In this document: positions 1 through 10,610 of the stretch, piece after piece
Layout of the letters: each line of letters starts with the position of its first letter
Position numbering within the stretch: the stretch's first letter is position 1
NCBI GenBank assembly: GCA_029204225.1
Contig: MU833425.1
Coordinates: 1 to 56,562 of the forward strand
Source of the DNA: Diphasiastrum complanatum
Lineage: Eukaryota > Streptophyta > Lycopodiopsida > Lycopodiales > Lycopodiaceae
Length of the DNA stretch: 56,562 nucleotides
Direction of reading: 5' to 3'
Position numbers and translations under genes: made by a program
Notes under the pieces: generated by a model
What the model saw: the letters and a program-made list of their open reading frames with translations, nothing else
Databases searched by the model: none
What the model was told of the DNA's origin: nothing

Positions 1-480
1 CAACGAAACACATCAAGCCAAACATGCACCTTGCGATTGCAACAACATGCAATCTTGTAAATTCAATGGCATATGGATTTGAAGAGATGCAAATTTTAAT
101 AATTCTCCTTATGGCATGTTTATTTCTTAGTCTCACATGTCTTTGGAGTATATTTGCTAATTCAAATTTTGGTTTGCTTATGTTCAAATTTGGATTATAG
201 ATCTTTTCTCTCTCTCTGTCTTTTTTTTTTTTTAATCTTGCAACGTTGATTCTTGTTGCAAACTTTACAATGTGTCACTAGATCGTTTATTAAACTCAAT
301 GCAAAGCGTAGCTAGCTTTAAGATCTAGATCATAAATATGCAAACCTTTTTAAAATTCAATCAAAGCAAGCAAGTTCTTCTTCAAATTCATATCATATCA
401 GTTGAGTTTTTTTCTTTAAGGAAATGCCTAAGAAGTGAGTGTTTTGATACTTCATCAAAACTTTACTTACCAACTTTCTT
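1..480. other. AT-rich intergenic DNA, nothing recognised
   Basis: I see no coding segment, RNA gene or clear repeat boundary here. There is a T-run near 220-232 and short direct repeats only. It may be further decayed sequence of the antisense copia remnant that begins to its right. Confidence 0.4.
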
Positions 481-499
481 TGACTCAATCTAAAGGATC

Positions 500-1270
500 A
501 TCTTTCACGTATATTTCATCAATAGATGATGAATCCATCACCTACTCCTCCACTTGATACATCTTTCTTCGATTGTAATCATCAAATGCTACATCTCAAC
601 TCCCAGTCATAGTTTTTTAGGCATGATTGCACAAAAAATAAGCCTTAGAGATGTATTGGCGTACCCAATAAAGATACATTAATTCACTTATTCTTTGATA
701 TTATATGTTTTCCCCTTGGAACCAAAGTAGAGGTTTTACAACAAAAAATGCAAAGATGTGAAGTCTTAGCCTTTATAAAGTGTTGGGAAATGACCTAATA
801 AGTGCAATGATGTATAAAAATTTGTAGTTCCAAAATGAATTTTAGTTATTCCTACTTTTTAGCATTGCATCACCACAGTCCAAAATCATACAACTCTCAA
901 ACACTTCTTTTTTGAAGTGTAAGCTTTGCTCAATTTAATGAGACTTGAAAAACTCTTTCAACTCTCTTGGAGTAAAATATCCTCCATGAGCTATGTGAGG
1001 AACTTGATTTTTTTGTCACATTCACTTCTAGTATTATTTTGATCCCACAAAAGCATGAAAAGTGTTCTCACTTGTTTCTATGAAAATAAAACCTTAAATC
1101 CCCTAGAATAGTCATCAATGAATGTAATAAATTGGTTTGAAACCCCCAGAGACATGGCTTGCATTGGCCAACAAACCTTTACATATAGAATTTCAAGCAC
1201 GTTTTTGCTCTAGCAATTGCTTTTTGCAAATGATGCCAGTATCACTTTCCCCCTACCATGAGTCACACAC
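500..1270 (-). pseudogene. Ty1/copia integrase remnant (antisense)
   Basis: Minus-strand translation, broken by stops and frameshifts, follows the order of a copia integrase. A pre-core stretch (LEILYVKVCWPMQ, complement of about 1150-1200) is followed by the first catalytic-aspartate block FITFIDDYSR (complement of about 1103-1132). Next comes a weak GGYFTPRELKEF block where the second catalytic Asp and GGE normally lie. Last is the C-terminal CIFIGYANTS block (complement of about 640-678). The order and spacing match the family, so this is integrase core plus C-terminal domain. No long frame is open and the catalytic Asp of the second block is not preserved. It belongs to none of the better-preserved elements in the window. 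I am confident it is copia integrase and unsure of its ends. Confidence 0.72.
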
Positions 1271-2830
1271 ATGTACATTCATTCATTTTTCTTCACTTTT
1301 GATGTTAAAAAACGGAGGAAATTTATCTTTGAAACTCCTTAGAATTGGAGAGAGCCCCCCGAATGCAAACTACAGAAAGAGAGTTCATTATTAAAAAGAG
1401 GACAAAGTTTCTCAAGGATAGAGTAGACTATTTAGAGCCACCAGTGGAGAGAAGTAAGAGAAAATTATGTAGAGTATTTCAGTCCCTTTAGCTTCTTTAA
1501 GGGTCAACTTGAGGCATACCTCTACATATGACTCTTTCAATAGAAATCTCTTCAAAATTGGGCAAACGTTTGATACAAAATGTCTTACAATGTTCATGAG
1601 TGTGTGGTGAATTGAGACTAGAATATCCAATTTTTGGTCATGTACTTCCTGTTAAAAGCAACCATGAAGTCCATTCCATAGCAAGTTGTCATGTTCCTAC
1701 GGTAGGATGTTGCAAGTTGTGTTTGTATATTTAAGATTGAGAGTGATAAATTCACATATTTATTGTGTTGAATGTAATGTGCCTATGTAGGTACTTTGTT
1801 CCATATGTAGTAAGCAACTAACTATCATTGTTTGTGTGTTCACAAGAGGACATGCTAGACCACAAGTACCAATGATAAGCAATAAAAATCCCATGGCGAA
1901 ACCCATCATCACATGTTAAGTGTTTTATGTTGAGCATTAGATAAAGATGTCAATATACATCCCTAAAATCAGAGAAAACAAATACAATCGATAAGTTGTA
2001 CTATATAAAGTAACTATTAGTTATTTTTATGGAATCATTGTGCACTCAAATATTTAGAGCAAAATCTATCAAAAACTCTTGCTTGCAACCATCAAAAGAT
2101 GGATTTGCATGCCTACTAACCCACTTATTTAATGCTAATTTTTTGACACCAAGTCCACATGAAAGGATTAAACACCATACAGTTTTTATCTCAATATTAA
2201 TGGAACTTTGTCTTTCCATATTGTATATGCGAGATTATATTTGACATGTTTAAGTCTTTCTTATTATCCAAGTGCATGATGTGAGTAATTACTATCTAGC
2301 TACAAATGCATTTATAGCATAAATACTTAAATTTATTGTAACAGACCAAATTGGGTCTCATACGTTAGACATTATCCATCCTTTTTGCATGTGTTTAGAT
2401 AATACGACTATGCATGTTGTTGTAGTAATAATGTGTATCATGATCTACTAAATAATTGCATTATTACATCATTGTAATCTCGAGATATTGGAATGATTCT
2501 TTTGAAACTAGCACAACTACTTGTTATATATAGCTTGAAAGTTTGATTCTTTGCAAATCTTTTGGAACATATGCAACACAATGAGCTCCTTTGATTGTAT
2601 TCAAGTATGGTAGATGTAAGAGCTAACAAATATGTTAAGGACATATTGAGGCCACTACAAAACTTTAAAAAATGATCGAAGCATGAGGTTTGGTTCATTT
2701 AATAGTGTTAGTCCATAACTCTTAAAAGGACCGACTGGATTTTATCAACAATAAAAATTGATTCCCCGTATATAGATCAATCAAAATTTTAAAAGTAGTG
2801 GATGTAAGTTACTTGTTTATACCATGTATT
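1271..2830. other. AT-rich spacer, no supported gene
   Basis: The open frames here (72 codons minus at 1412-1630, 71 codons plus at 2029-2244, 86 codons minus at 2438-2698) show no recognisable domain and have AT-rich, low-information composition. The first lies upstream of the integrase remnant on the same strand and could be decayed gag/protease sequence, but no CCHC or DSGA motif is visible. Confidence 0.4.
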
Positions 2831-2902
2831 GGGCATTTGGTCTAGTGGTATGATTCTTGCTTAGGGTGCAAGAGGTCGTGAGTTCGATTCTCACAATGCC
2901 CC
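2831..2902 (+). tRNA. trnP-AGG: tRNA-Pro (anticodon AGG)
   Basis: A 72-nt cloverleaf can be folded by eye. The acceptor stem is GGGCATT (2831-2837) with AATGCCC (2895-2901), and discriminator C is 2902. The D arm contains GGTCTAGTGGTA (A box). The anticodon stem CTTGC/GCAAG surrounds loop TTAGGGT at 2861-2867 with anticodon AGG at 2863-2865. The T stem GTGAG/CTCAC surrounds TTCGATT (B box). CCA is not encoded. T5 and T6 runs at 2926-2930 and 2932-2937 fit a Pol III terminator. Every stem is fully paired, so it may be functional. It decodes CCN proline codons. This is a nuclear-type gene, not the plastid UGG isoacceptor. Confidence 0.93.
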
Positions 2903-2925
2903 AATACTATAGGTATGAGAAGACA

Positions 2926-2937
2926 TTTTTCTTTTTT
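2926..2937 (+). terminator. Pol III terminator of tRNA-Pro
   Basis: Two T runs (5 and 6 residues separated by one C) begin 24 bases after the discriminator base, as expected for Pol III termination. Confidence 0.7.
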
Positions 2938-4257
2938 AAGTCCATAAGCACTACGATGGGAGTGAGCTATTGTGCCTCCATCTATAACATTACTATTGAA
3001 CCAATTCAAATCTAATACAATTACCTAGTTGTTAATTTATTTCAAATATCATATAAATACCTCAAAGTTTTGGTGGAATGAATAACTTGAGAACCAGGCT
3101 CATGGAATTTTTCTAGATTTCATTGAGGTAGTTATTAAGTGTAAGTAGTTTAAATAATTTGGCCCTTTCTAGGGGGTAAAATAAATCATATATTTAGTCT
3201 AGTGATTCTACTCACGGAGAGAGAGAGAGAAATGAATTGTCCACATGAAACTGAGAAGAAGTAATGGATAGTCCAAATCAAATAGATTAAATTAATCTAA
3301 TTGGAATTAATTGTGTGCAATAACCATTGGCTAGTTTGGGCCACACATAATTTATGGTATTTGGCATTGATGGCCATCACCACTCATTGTCGTGTCCCAT
3401 ATTACTTGTTGTGTTGCCTTCGCAATGGCCATTACCTACTACTCAATTCATATATACCAAGAGCACTAATAAATTGGTGTAAATAAACATATTTTGCTAG
3501 TTAGGCATCAATTGTACATATTAAAGAGTGTTTTTTCTAGTAATGTTTATTGGTAAGAGCATATTAGGGCAAGGTACAGGTTCAAAATGACTTGAATAAC
3601 TAGAAAAGGTCACTAAATGTTTTATTGCCTTACCCAAAGTTGTTGTGAAAATCTGTTGCAAGAACTTTTAAGAGCTATATTCTACAAATATACTTTTTAC
3701 AACAATTGTTTTTTCTAGTCCATAGGCTCTACTTTTTTTTCTTACAAGTATCTATAGCTCGCTAGGGAAACCAACATTATTAGATATGGCATTGTCACAC
3801 AAGAATGGATTAGTCAACAAATACTTGAGAAACATGTATTTTTACTTGGGTGATTGGAATATCACATAAAACACCTACAACAAAAGCAAAATTTAAAATG
3901 TTTTGCTGAGCTATATTTTAATCAAAAGATTATATTGGAGAATATGCACATTATAAGCACGATACACAATGTGAAATACATTTTTGCACTTCATCTAACA
4001 TAGGCCATCTAAAATTTAATAGGTTTTCTAGGTGATAGGACCTAATATAATCTTGTAGCCTCTAGAATAGAAAATGAGCTTAAACATAATGTATTTCCAT
4101 GGTGATTTTTTATTTTAATTGGACACATTGTAGGACCAAAAAATGACTAGCTTTAGTCTTTAATCAACTAAATGTCAAACATAGTCCAACTATTGTTTCC
4201 AACTATTGTTTGACTGAATCAATTTTATAATGAAACTTGTACCTAAATTCAAATCAT
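2938..4257. other. AT-rich spacer
   Basis: No supported gene. Short GAGA tract near 3217-3232. The 61-codon frame at 3301-3486 has no recognisable motif. A short CAACTATTGTTT doublet lies near 4183-4210. Confidence 0.35.
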
Positions 4258-4371
4258 CATCTAGGCAAGTAGTGCTAAATAAACTAAAATCCCACAACAA
4301 TCATTCACTTCAACCATCTAGGCAAGTAGTGTTAAATAAACTTATTTTCCACAACAATTGATCATTTTTCA
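4258..4371 (+). repeat. 57-bp tandem duplication
   Basis: Two adjacent copies (4258-4314 and 4315-4371) share CATCTAGGCAAGTAGTG, then TAAATAAACT, then CCACAACAAT at matching offsets. The intervening bases have diverged. Confidence 0.75.
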
Positions 4372-4785
4372 ACAATTTCAAAATATTTAAGCTTTCAAAT
4401 GTCAAGCAATTAGATAGCTTGATTGATTAAATGCTTTAAAACAATAAATGCAATTATCAATCTTTGTTTATACATAGCCAATTCATCAATCTTGTCTTTT
4501 GATAGCATTTTGAACTTCATATTGACTCTATATATGCTATTAAATGTTCAGAGGAGTCAATAACAATGCCCATGAAAAAATTTCTGATTGTGATAGTTTC
4601 AAAAACCACCCACTAGCTACGATCCATCTACATCATGCTATAACTTCAGCTCCAACTCAAAATATCTAAAGCAATATCAAATTTGAGATAAATTCAAAAT
4701 TGTATTAAGGCATTTTATCACCCTCATAAAAAGTCTATGACTATCACTATTTTATCAAATATTTATATCTGTAAACTATTCTACA
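4372..4785. other. AT-rich spacer before hairpin block A
   Basis: No gene or repeat recognised. Confidence 0.3.
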
Positions 4786-5085
4786 AAATTAGGGGCAAAT
4801 CCATGCCATACCACCATTCATATCTGTAAACAAAAATTGTCCGGTACTCGTGACTTCTTGAGCAAATCCATGCTATCCAAGAGTCCGCAAACTAACTTCT
4901 CGTTCTTAAAGTTTTAAACCATAGTCATGATTTACACACTAACCAAAAAACTGCTACTTGTAAGTGCAAATTAAAAAGTAAGAGTTTGCGACTATACATT
5001 CATAATCAGCTCGGGGCAAGTCTATGTCATTCCGATGTTATGAATGTATCCGTTTTTAGCACAAGTCCATGTACTCAAAAGAACT
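4786..5085 (+). repeat. Hairpin repeat block A (four stem-loops)
   Basis: Four small hairpins share the plan outer stem, 4-bp inner stem, 6-nt loop close to AATCCA, inner stem, 3 nt, outer stem. Inner stems/loops are GGCA-AATCCA-TGCC (4794-4807), AGCA-AATCCA-TGCT (4861-4874), GGCA-AGTCTA-TGTC (5015-5028) and CACA-AGTCCA-TGTA (5060-5073). The outer stem of the second is TCTTG/CAAGA. The third has TCGG/CCGA and then a perfect 12-bp extension, 4994-5005 with 5038-5049. Distances between loops are 67, 154 and 45. The block lies about 700 bases beyond the Penelope-like RT fragment, on that fragment's 3' side. The same motif with nearly the same spacing recurs at 38.7-39.1 kb. Function unknown. It could be the structured end of a mobile element or part of an intron. 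Confidence 0.7.
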
Positions 5086-5785
5086 TACAATAACTACGCA
5101 AATTCTTGATAAACGAATCATGAAAAAACCGATATAAGAAACATGGTTATCATAATACCGATGGTAAAAAGTGATATAGCATTATTTGTTGAACCGGAAT
5201 ATTTTTAATATTATCATTACAAATCATTCTGCATTTTTGTAGCACTATTGTCAAAAGTAATGGTTGCTTACTCTGTCACCCTGCATTTTACGCTTTATCA
5301 AAGAGAATCGAAGCATTTGTGTGTTACTAACCTGAATGGTAGAAGATACCAATTCTTGTGAGGCAATCACATTTGCATTTGTTTGTAGTTGAGATACTTG
5401 ACCTTCCGTATGCATTTCTACGTATAGTCATTGCATAATTGTATGTATAAGAGACATCCCGTTAGTGTGGTGTATCATCCAAACGAAGTTATCATTTAAC
5501 AAAGCATATTATGCAGCATAGCAGTTGAAAGTGCCATACGTACCTTAACCTTGTTGTCTACTATGATTTGAGCAGTATGTTTAAGCCCTTTGTGTTATTT
5601 ATGTTGTAACACTGTATGAAACAGAGATAGTAACGAGCAAAATCAACAAATTAGCTTCCGTACAGAGCTCTTTTGATAATCATAGACGTAAAACATCATA
5701 TGGCATATGATTAGGATCATTTTCATCAATAACCATTTGCATTTCATCGTTGGAAGCTTCCCTTTAAGAAAAGGCTAATTGCCCA
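5086..5785 (-). other. Region downstream of the Penelope-like RT, possible exon fragment
   Basis: On the minus strand the RT frame continues only as scraps. A short readable stretch ending VIASQELVSSTIQ (complement of about 5332-5370) runs straight into CAG|GTTAGT, a good 5' splice-site match (intron side 5326-5331). I cannot identify the peptide. The later RT motifs, including the YxDD box, are not visible. Confidence 0.25.
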
Positions 5786-6620
5786 TCAAAAGATTGCTAA
5801 TATTTTTAGGCAAATCAAATAACATTCCTTCATAATGGTTTTGTAACCATCAGTACCTTTCAAAGAAATATTTTCATAGCATTTGGAAATATATGTTGCT
5901 TTCATTGTATATATATGCTCAGGTAAATATAGATAGAAGTGAACTGATGAATCACATGCCAAAGTAAAGATGTATCCCATTTAGGACACTCTTGTATGTT
6001 TTTGCCTTCAAGCCTGCATCTTTCATAATGAAAGGATATAGCATACCAAGAGCACCTATTAGGAATTTTGCAAGTCTAGAAAAACAGCAATCATGTGCAT
6101 TTGTGATCCATCGAAATGCTTCCTTATGCACCTTATAGGTGCAAAGTAGGTAAGGTAATTCTTTTGAATATATGAAATCATCCGGTAGTAACTCACTCAT
6201 AGAAGTGCTAATGTATTCCAAAAAATTTAAGACAAAATTATTTGTAGGATCAAGGAAAGGAATAAAATTCGGGCTATCAAGTCTTTCTATAGCAAGCTTA
6301 CGTACAAGATATATGCAAATAATACAAGGGTTATGTAGTGCTTTATCAATTCCATTGACATGTAAATGCCTGGTAATCCATTTGTGTTCATCGTTGGCAG
6401 CTTCTTTTTTATGTAATGGGACAGTGTTCCCTTGAATCCATATTTTGTTCTTTAAAAAATCTAGGGCACTTTTCCTACAAAATTCAGCATGCATTTCTAT
6501 ATCTGTATCAGGGTACGTAGGTAAGAGTTTCATGAGTTTGAGCCCTTTATTATGTAATTCAGTAGCAATACTTTGAATATTAGTATGTTGCAATACTATA
6601 TGATTGAGTCCTTTTTCCAA
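5786..6620 (-). pseudogene. Penelope-like element reverse transcriptase fragment
   Basis: A 222-codon minus frame (6620-5952) overlaps a second one (5980-5786) in another frame, together reading as one broken protein. The first holds a basic N-terminal part, a HNPCIICIYLVRKLA block, and LPYLLCTYKVHKEAFRWITN (complement of roughly 6100-6160). I recognise the latter as the Penelope-like pattern PYLYGTxKxHKxxFRWIxNA. The second frame gives LPEHIYTMKATYISKCYE, which aligns with RT motif A of this group (usually ADIxKCYE), but the aspartate position reads Tyr. The fold resembles telomerase-type RT. No GIY-YIG endonuclease is visible, so it may belong to the endonuclease-lacking class reported from lycophytes, fungi and rotifers. 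Alternatives such as a LINE RT lack the KxHKxxFRW signature. Non-functional as it stands. Confidence 0.68.
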
Positions 6621-8449
6621 TCAACGTTTAAGGACCTTACTACTGATAAAGCAGCAACTGTACAACATGACCGAAACTTATTTGAAACAAAGCCTTTGAA
6701 ACGTTTAAAAGTAGAGCATGAGCAAACTTGAAACTTTTCAATTTGAAAATTGCAAAAAACTTCATAAGGAAAATACCACTACATATTGACATTTGGCATG
6801 TATGACCAACCAAATACTATATCATCAAAGGACTCATGTATAAAACCGAATAACTGTAGTAAGATGTGAGAATAAAACTTCTTCACATGAACGGTCTCAA
6901 ACATTCTATTGCCATAAAGTAAATGTAAAAGAGTTTTCCCTTTTTTTCATGTGTAATGAGCTGAAGGCAATCCAATGTATCAAGATTTGAGAGTGAAAAT
7001 CAAGGCTAAGAAAGTGACAAAGGATCTTGACTAGCTTATAAGGGATATTGGAATCAAGAGCGGACAAAATCATATTTATTTGGATCTGAAAAGTATAGTA
7101 CGGACTAGTGTGCTCAAAGAATGTGTGGGATATAGTCGTAGAGGTGTGTTTAACTCATGCATAGTGTGTGATCCAAATTATCTTTGAGTTCCTTCATGTG
7201 TGAAAGACAAAATATAGTAACTCAAGTTGATTGACAATGGTGGAGAGATTGATCTCTCCTTTGTGATCAAGATCTTACTAAGTGGATCTAGCTATTTGAT
7301 GTACACATCTTAGTGAGAGAGAAGAATCACACTTTTTGAGACTTCAAATCCAGCCCAAGGATGGAGGATGAATTGAATGTATCAAGCTTGATGTGAAAAA
7401 TTGCTTTAAAAAACAAGATTTTGAGAGCTAGTTTGCACATAGTTTGCAATCAAGTGAATTTTGAGATCAAAAGGGATCAAAATCATGATGAATTTAGCCA
7501 TGCTAGGTAATATAAAAAATTTGGTTCTTAGGCACATTTTAGATCACCAGAATTTGGCTGGTTGGTGTTTCTCCAAGGTAGATCCAAATCTAGTGTATGA
7601 TTACTTGTTGGAAAGTAGTGAAGTCTAGTTTGTGATGCAATTGTTTTCAAGACAAAAGGAATTGTGCTGAAAAAGTTATTGGAATTCAAATGAATTTGGG
7701 TAGGGCACCCCTGGTGAGACATGTCGAGGATTGCTCATATGTAGCTTAGATTGTCAAAAATTCATGATTTTGCATTGGCAATCTAGTTTGTGTTTGATCT
7801 AGATGAGATTTTGGAGCCGTAGCCACATAGTTTCACACAAATCCATTGTGTTTGAGTTGTTTGTGGATTCCTTGAGTGTTTAGAGGGAGTTGCCTCAAAG
7901 TCTTGGAGTTCTTTATCTTTGGTGTGAGGCAAGATCTAGACACAAGGAGAGATTGACATTGGTTGTGAGATTGATCTCACATTGTGTCTGCAAGATTTCA
8001 TAAGGAGTTGAATTAAACTTGAATTATCATTCTTATAGAGAGATAAGCAAAACATTTTAGTGTAAAATAGGAAAGTCCTACTTTTTTGTCCAAGAATCTC
8101 AAGTTATGAGAGATATAATCAAGATTGGTGGAAAACTAGGATGTTGTTTGTAATCAAATATTTTCAAATCCATTCCAACTCTCAAGAGGTAGAGTCATTG
8201 GTCTTGGTTGAGTCCAATAGGTGTTATTGGGTCTGATTTTGGTGTGATTTGATTCAAGTTTAGTGTGCCTTAATCTTTGTGATCTAGGCAAGGTCCATTT
8301 TCCAAGGTGACTAGTTTGTTGGGTGAAGATTGATTCTTAGATTTGTGATCTACATCTTTTGTGGATCTTTCTAGATTTTTGATGTGTTCAAATCTAGTGT
8401 CTTAAGAGTCACAAAATAAATTTGAAGAATCATTTCACAAGTTTGTAAT
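6621..8449. other. Spacer and probable leader of element N
   Basis: No gene supported. From about 7000 the plus strand has the TTTTGATC/AGATCTAG-rich texture also seen in the E1 leader (11.3-11.8 kb), so the right part is probably the untranslated 5' region of element N. No 5' LTR boundary matching TGTGAAGATTTT was found. Confidence 0.35.
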
Positions 8450-8464
8450 TTGTGTACAAGTACT

Positions 8465-8990
8465 TCTTACCATGGCCAAATCAAAGAGCTACTATTGTGG
8501 CAAGATGGGGCATTTGTCCTTTCCTACAAGAAGAAAAAGGATGAAGGAAAGCAAAAGGAAGGTCAAGTATGTTGCAGCAATCAAGGTGGAGATGTTTTCA
8601 TTAAAGAGGAGTCTCTCATGGCATGCATGGATGCACCAACAATTTCTATGGAAGAAAATCTTTGGTGGATTGATATTGGGACAAAGTCACATATCACTTG
8701 CAAAAGGGAGTATTTTTCTTAATTCACATCATATTCAGATTCTAATGAGTCCATTCTTGTTTCAAATGTGTTGAATATGTGATTCATGAAATAAGAACCA
8801 TTCCTATTTGCTTGAATCAAGGAAGAAATGTCCCTTAATTTTCTATAAATGTGTTGAGTGTGAGTCAATGAGTTGACAAAGGATGTAGTGTCAAGTTTGT
8901 TTGCATCAAAGGATGGAAAGTCATTGCAAAAGGGATTAGAGATGGTAGGATCTTAAAGCTAAATATTTGTGTGAGAACTAATCACATGAA
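8465..8990 (+). pseudogene. Element N: copia gag zinc knuckle and protease remnant
   Basis: Two overlapping plus frames contain a decayed gag knuckle, YYCGKMGHL (Cys-x2-Cys-x3-Gly-His; the last Cys is lost). A protease entry block follows: NLWWIDIGTKSHITCKREYF, where the family has WWIDSGASSHMTxxREFF. Further on, scraps such as GRILKLNICVRTN match the stretch after the protease in E2 (KLYKLDAFVDTN). The catalytic DSG reads DIG, so the protease is dead. Relatedness is closest to E2 (24-28 kb). In E2 an integrase follows here, while in N the sequence jumps to the post-integrase linker. Confidence 0.7.
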
Positions 8991-9431
8991 GTGAAGGAAG
9001 CCGAGGGAGAGCTCATTTCTCAAGAGGAGAGGATGGAGCACTCGAATTTCAATTCCATGGATGATGACTCTTATGTTCACATCAAAAATGATGTTTCTTG
9101 TGCAAATTATTTTTTCTCTAATGGTGATGATGTCAAGGAGACTTCAAGGATTAGGGAGGAGCATCAAAAAAATGATCTTGAGGAGCCATCTCAAGGTTCA
9201 AGTGTGCCAAGGATTGAGGAGGAGAGTCATTCTTCTCAAGTTATGATTCCAAGAAGAATCTCAAGAGACATCATGGTTGAGCTTATGTGGCTCACATATC
9301 AAGGAAAAGAGGAGCACATTTCAAGTGGTATACACCTCAGAATATTCATGCTTTCTTCTCTTATGTCATTTGATGAATCAATTTGCTTTAGTGAGACTCT
9401 TGCATCTCAAAGTTGGAGTAAAGCCATCTAG
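8991..9431 (+). pseudogene. Element N: copia linker between integrase and RT
   Basis: This 146-codon frame begins after the missing integrase. Its first part is acidic and serine-rich. From about residue 85 it follows the copia linker seen in E1, E2 and K: PRRISRDI (compare PRRSSRA in E2), LTYQGKEE (compare LTYQGKGQ), then SFDESICFSETLASQSWSKA (compare SSFEEPSNVEDALNSKEWYKA). This is the conserved stretch immediately before RT. The frame stops at 9429-9431, and the next frame opens with VEYDV, matching the DEYDAL that starts RT in E2. RT does not follow. Confidence 0.7.
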
Positions 9432-9466
9432 TTGAGTATGATGTCTGTATTGAGAACATAATTGAT

Positions 9467-10012
9467 GTTCTTTCATGTGTTGAGGCCATTTGTAAACACA
9501 TTATGAGAAAAAGTGAATCATCCTCCAAGGACACTTATATCCATAATGATGTATTTAGCCTCATTAGATCTGAGATTAGCATGGTAATCAAGCATGAAGA
9601 TATGATGCAAACTCTTTGTTACTATAGCATGCATAGTCTTGCCAATCTTGATGTTGCTAATTCTCAAGATCTTAGTAACATGATGATAGATCTTTGTGAT
9701 CTATTTGATTCAAGGAGGAATCTTGATTTCCTTATGGAGTTTCAGCTATCTTCAGAGAGGAGGAGATTTTGTACCAACCCTATGCCTCAAGGATGGAAAA
9801 AAATCAATGGGGAAAGTGCTCAAGTGGTAGAAATCTTCTCAAGAGTCAAGATGCTTGGAGATGGTTCCCATTCAAAGAAGCCTTGTCATGGCTATGGTGA
9901 TGCTACTACAAAGTCAAATTTATTAGTTGGTTTTTCTCAGCAAAACCAGTCCAAAAGATCTATTCAAAGAACTACACTCATGTACTTAAATTTTTTAGTA
10001 GATCTAAGATAG
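9467..10012 (+). CDS. Element N: unrecognised ORF in place of RT
   Basis: Open for 182 codons from 9467 (first Met at 9503), ending just before the polypurine tract. It has no RT or RNase H motif. The content is hydrophilic and helical-looking, for example the DLSNMMIDLCDLFDSRRNLDFLM region. It sits exactly where copia elements carry RT and RNase H. E1 also has non-RT sequence at the same junction, but the two inserts do not look alike. It could be a captured host segment or untranslated spacer open by chance. I do not recognise a domain. Confidence 0.35.
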   Translation, partial: VLSCVEAICKHIMRKSESSSKDTYIHNDVFSLIRSEISMVIKHEDMMQTLCYYSMHSLANLDVANSQDLSNMMIDLCDLFDSRRNLDFLMEFQLSSERRRFCTNPMPQGWKKINGESAQVVEIFSRVKMLGDGSHSKKPCHGYGDATTKSNLLVGFSQQNQSKRSIQRTTLMYLNFLVDLR

Positions 10013-10022
10013 TAATCTAGCT

Positions 10023-10610
10023 AAATTTTGAGGAGTGTGAAGATTTTGCAAAATCTAGCTTGATTAGTTTATACTTTCATGTACATATGTAAATCTCAAA
10101 TTTGTGGAGAATATTCCCACATGTGGAGGGTAGGCCTAGTCATTTTAGTTTATTTATGTGAGTTTGAATCAATAGGCCTCAAACTTGAGTTCTAGTGAGA
10201 GTGACCTTTGTCACATAATGTTAGGATTAGAATGCATCCATTTAGCCCAATAAAATTAAGGGGTATAGATCACAAGGCCAATCACTTTAAGAGGTGCATT
10301 ACATGTGAAATCATGATGAGAGGTGATGTAGAAAGTCAATCAATGGGTCCAATCATTCTAGAGCATTTCCTCAAGCTAGAACTATATGGTAGTGAGATCT
10401 CATTGTACATACTTGGTTTTTTCTAGTTAATCACAATTTTGGAGTGTTTGGGAATTAGTTTTTTCCATGCTAAGTGTTTGGTTTGAGTGAAAAAGTGTGG
10501 ATGACCATTAATGCATACTTGTGTGCTCTTGTCTTCAAAATTGTCTAGGAAGATTGCTTGTACAATCAAGTGATTTGTGGAGAGAAAATCATGATTTCTC
10601 AACCAAACCC
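10023..10610 (+). mobile_element. Element N: polypurine tract and 3' LTR, split by E1
   Basis: AAATTTTGAGGAG at 10023-10035 is a polypurine tract, and the LTR begins TGTGAAGATTTTGC at 10036. Copia K uses nearly the same tract and LTR start (its complement reads TTTTGAGGAG then TGTGAA). The LTR runs into E1 at 10611 and may resume at 16576; its 3' end was not found. Confidence 0.6.
10606..10610 (+). repeat. Target-site duplication of E1, left copy (AACCC)
   Basis: AACCC directly precedes the 5' LTR and is repeated exactly at 16571-16575 after the 3' LTR. Confidence 0.9.

Noticed and set aside
2029-2244. 71-codon open frame as a small gene
   Set aside because: AT-rich, no motif, no recognisable promoter or homologous copy.
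4786-5085. Hammerhead ribozyme in block A (Penelope-like elements can carry these)
   Set aside because: No CTGANGA core paired with GAAA was found in the right arrangement around the hairpins on either strand.
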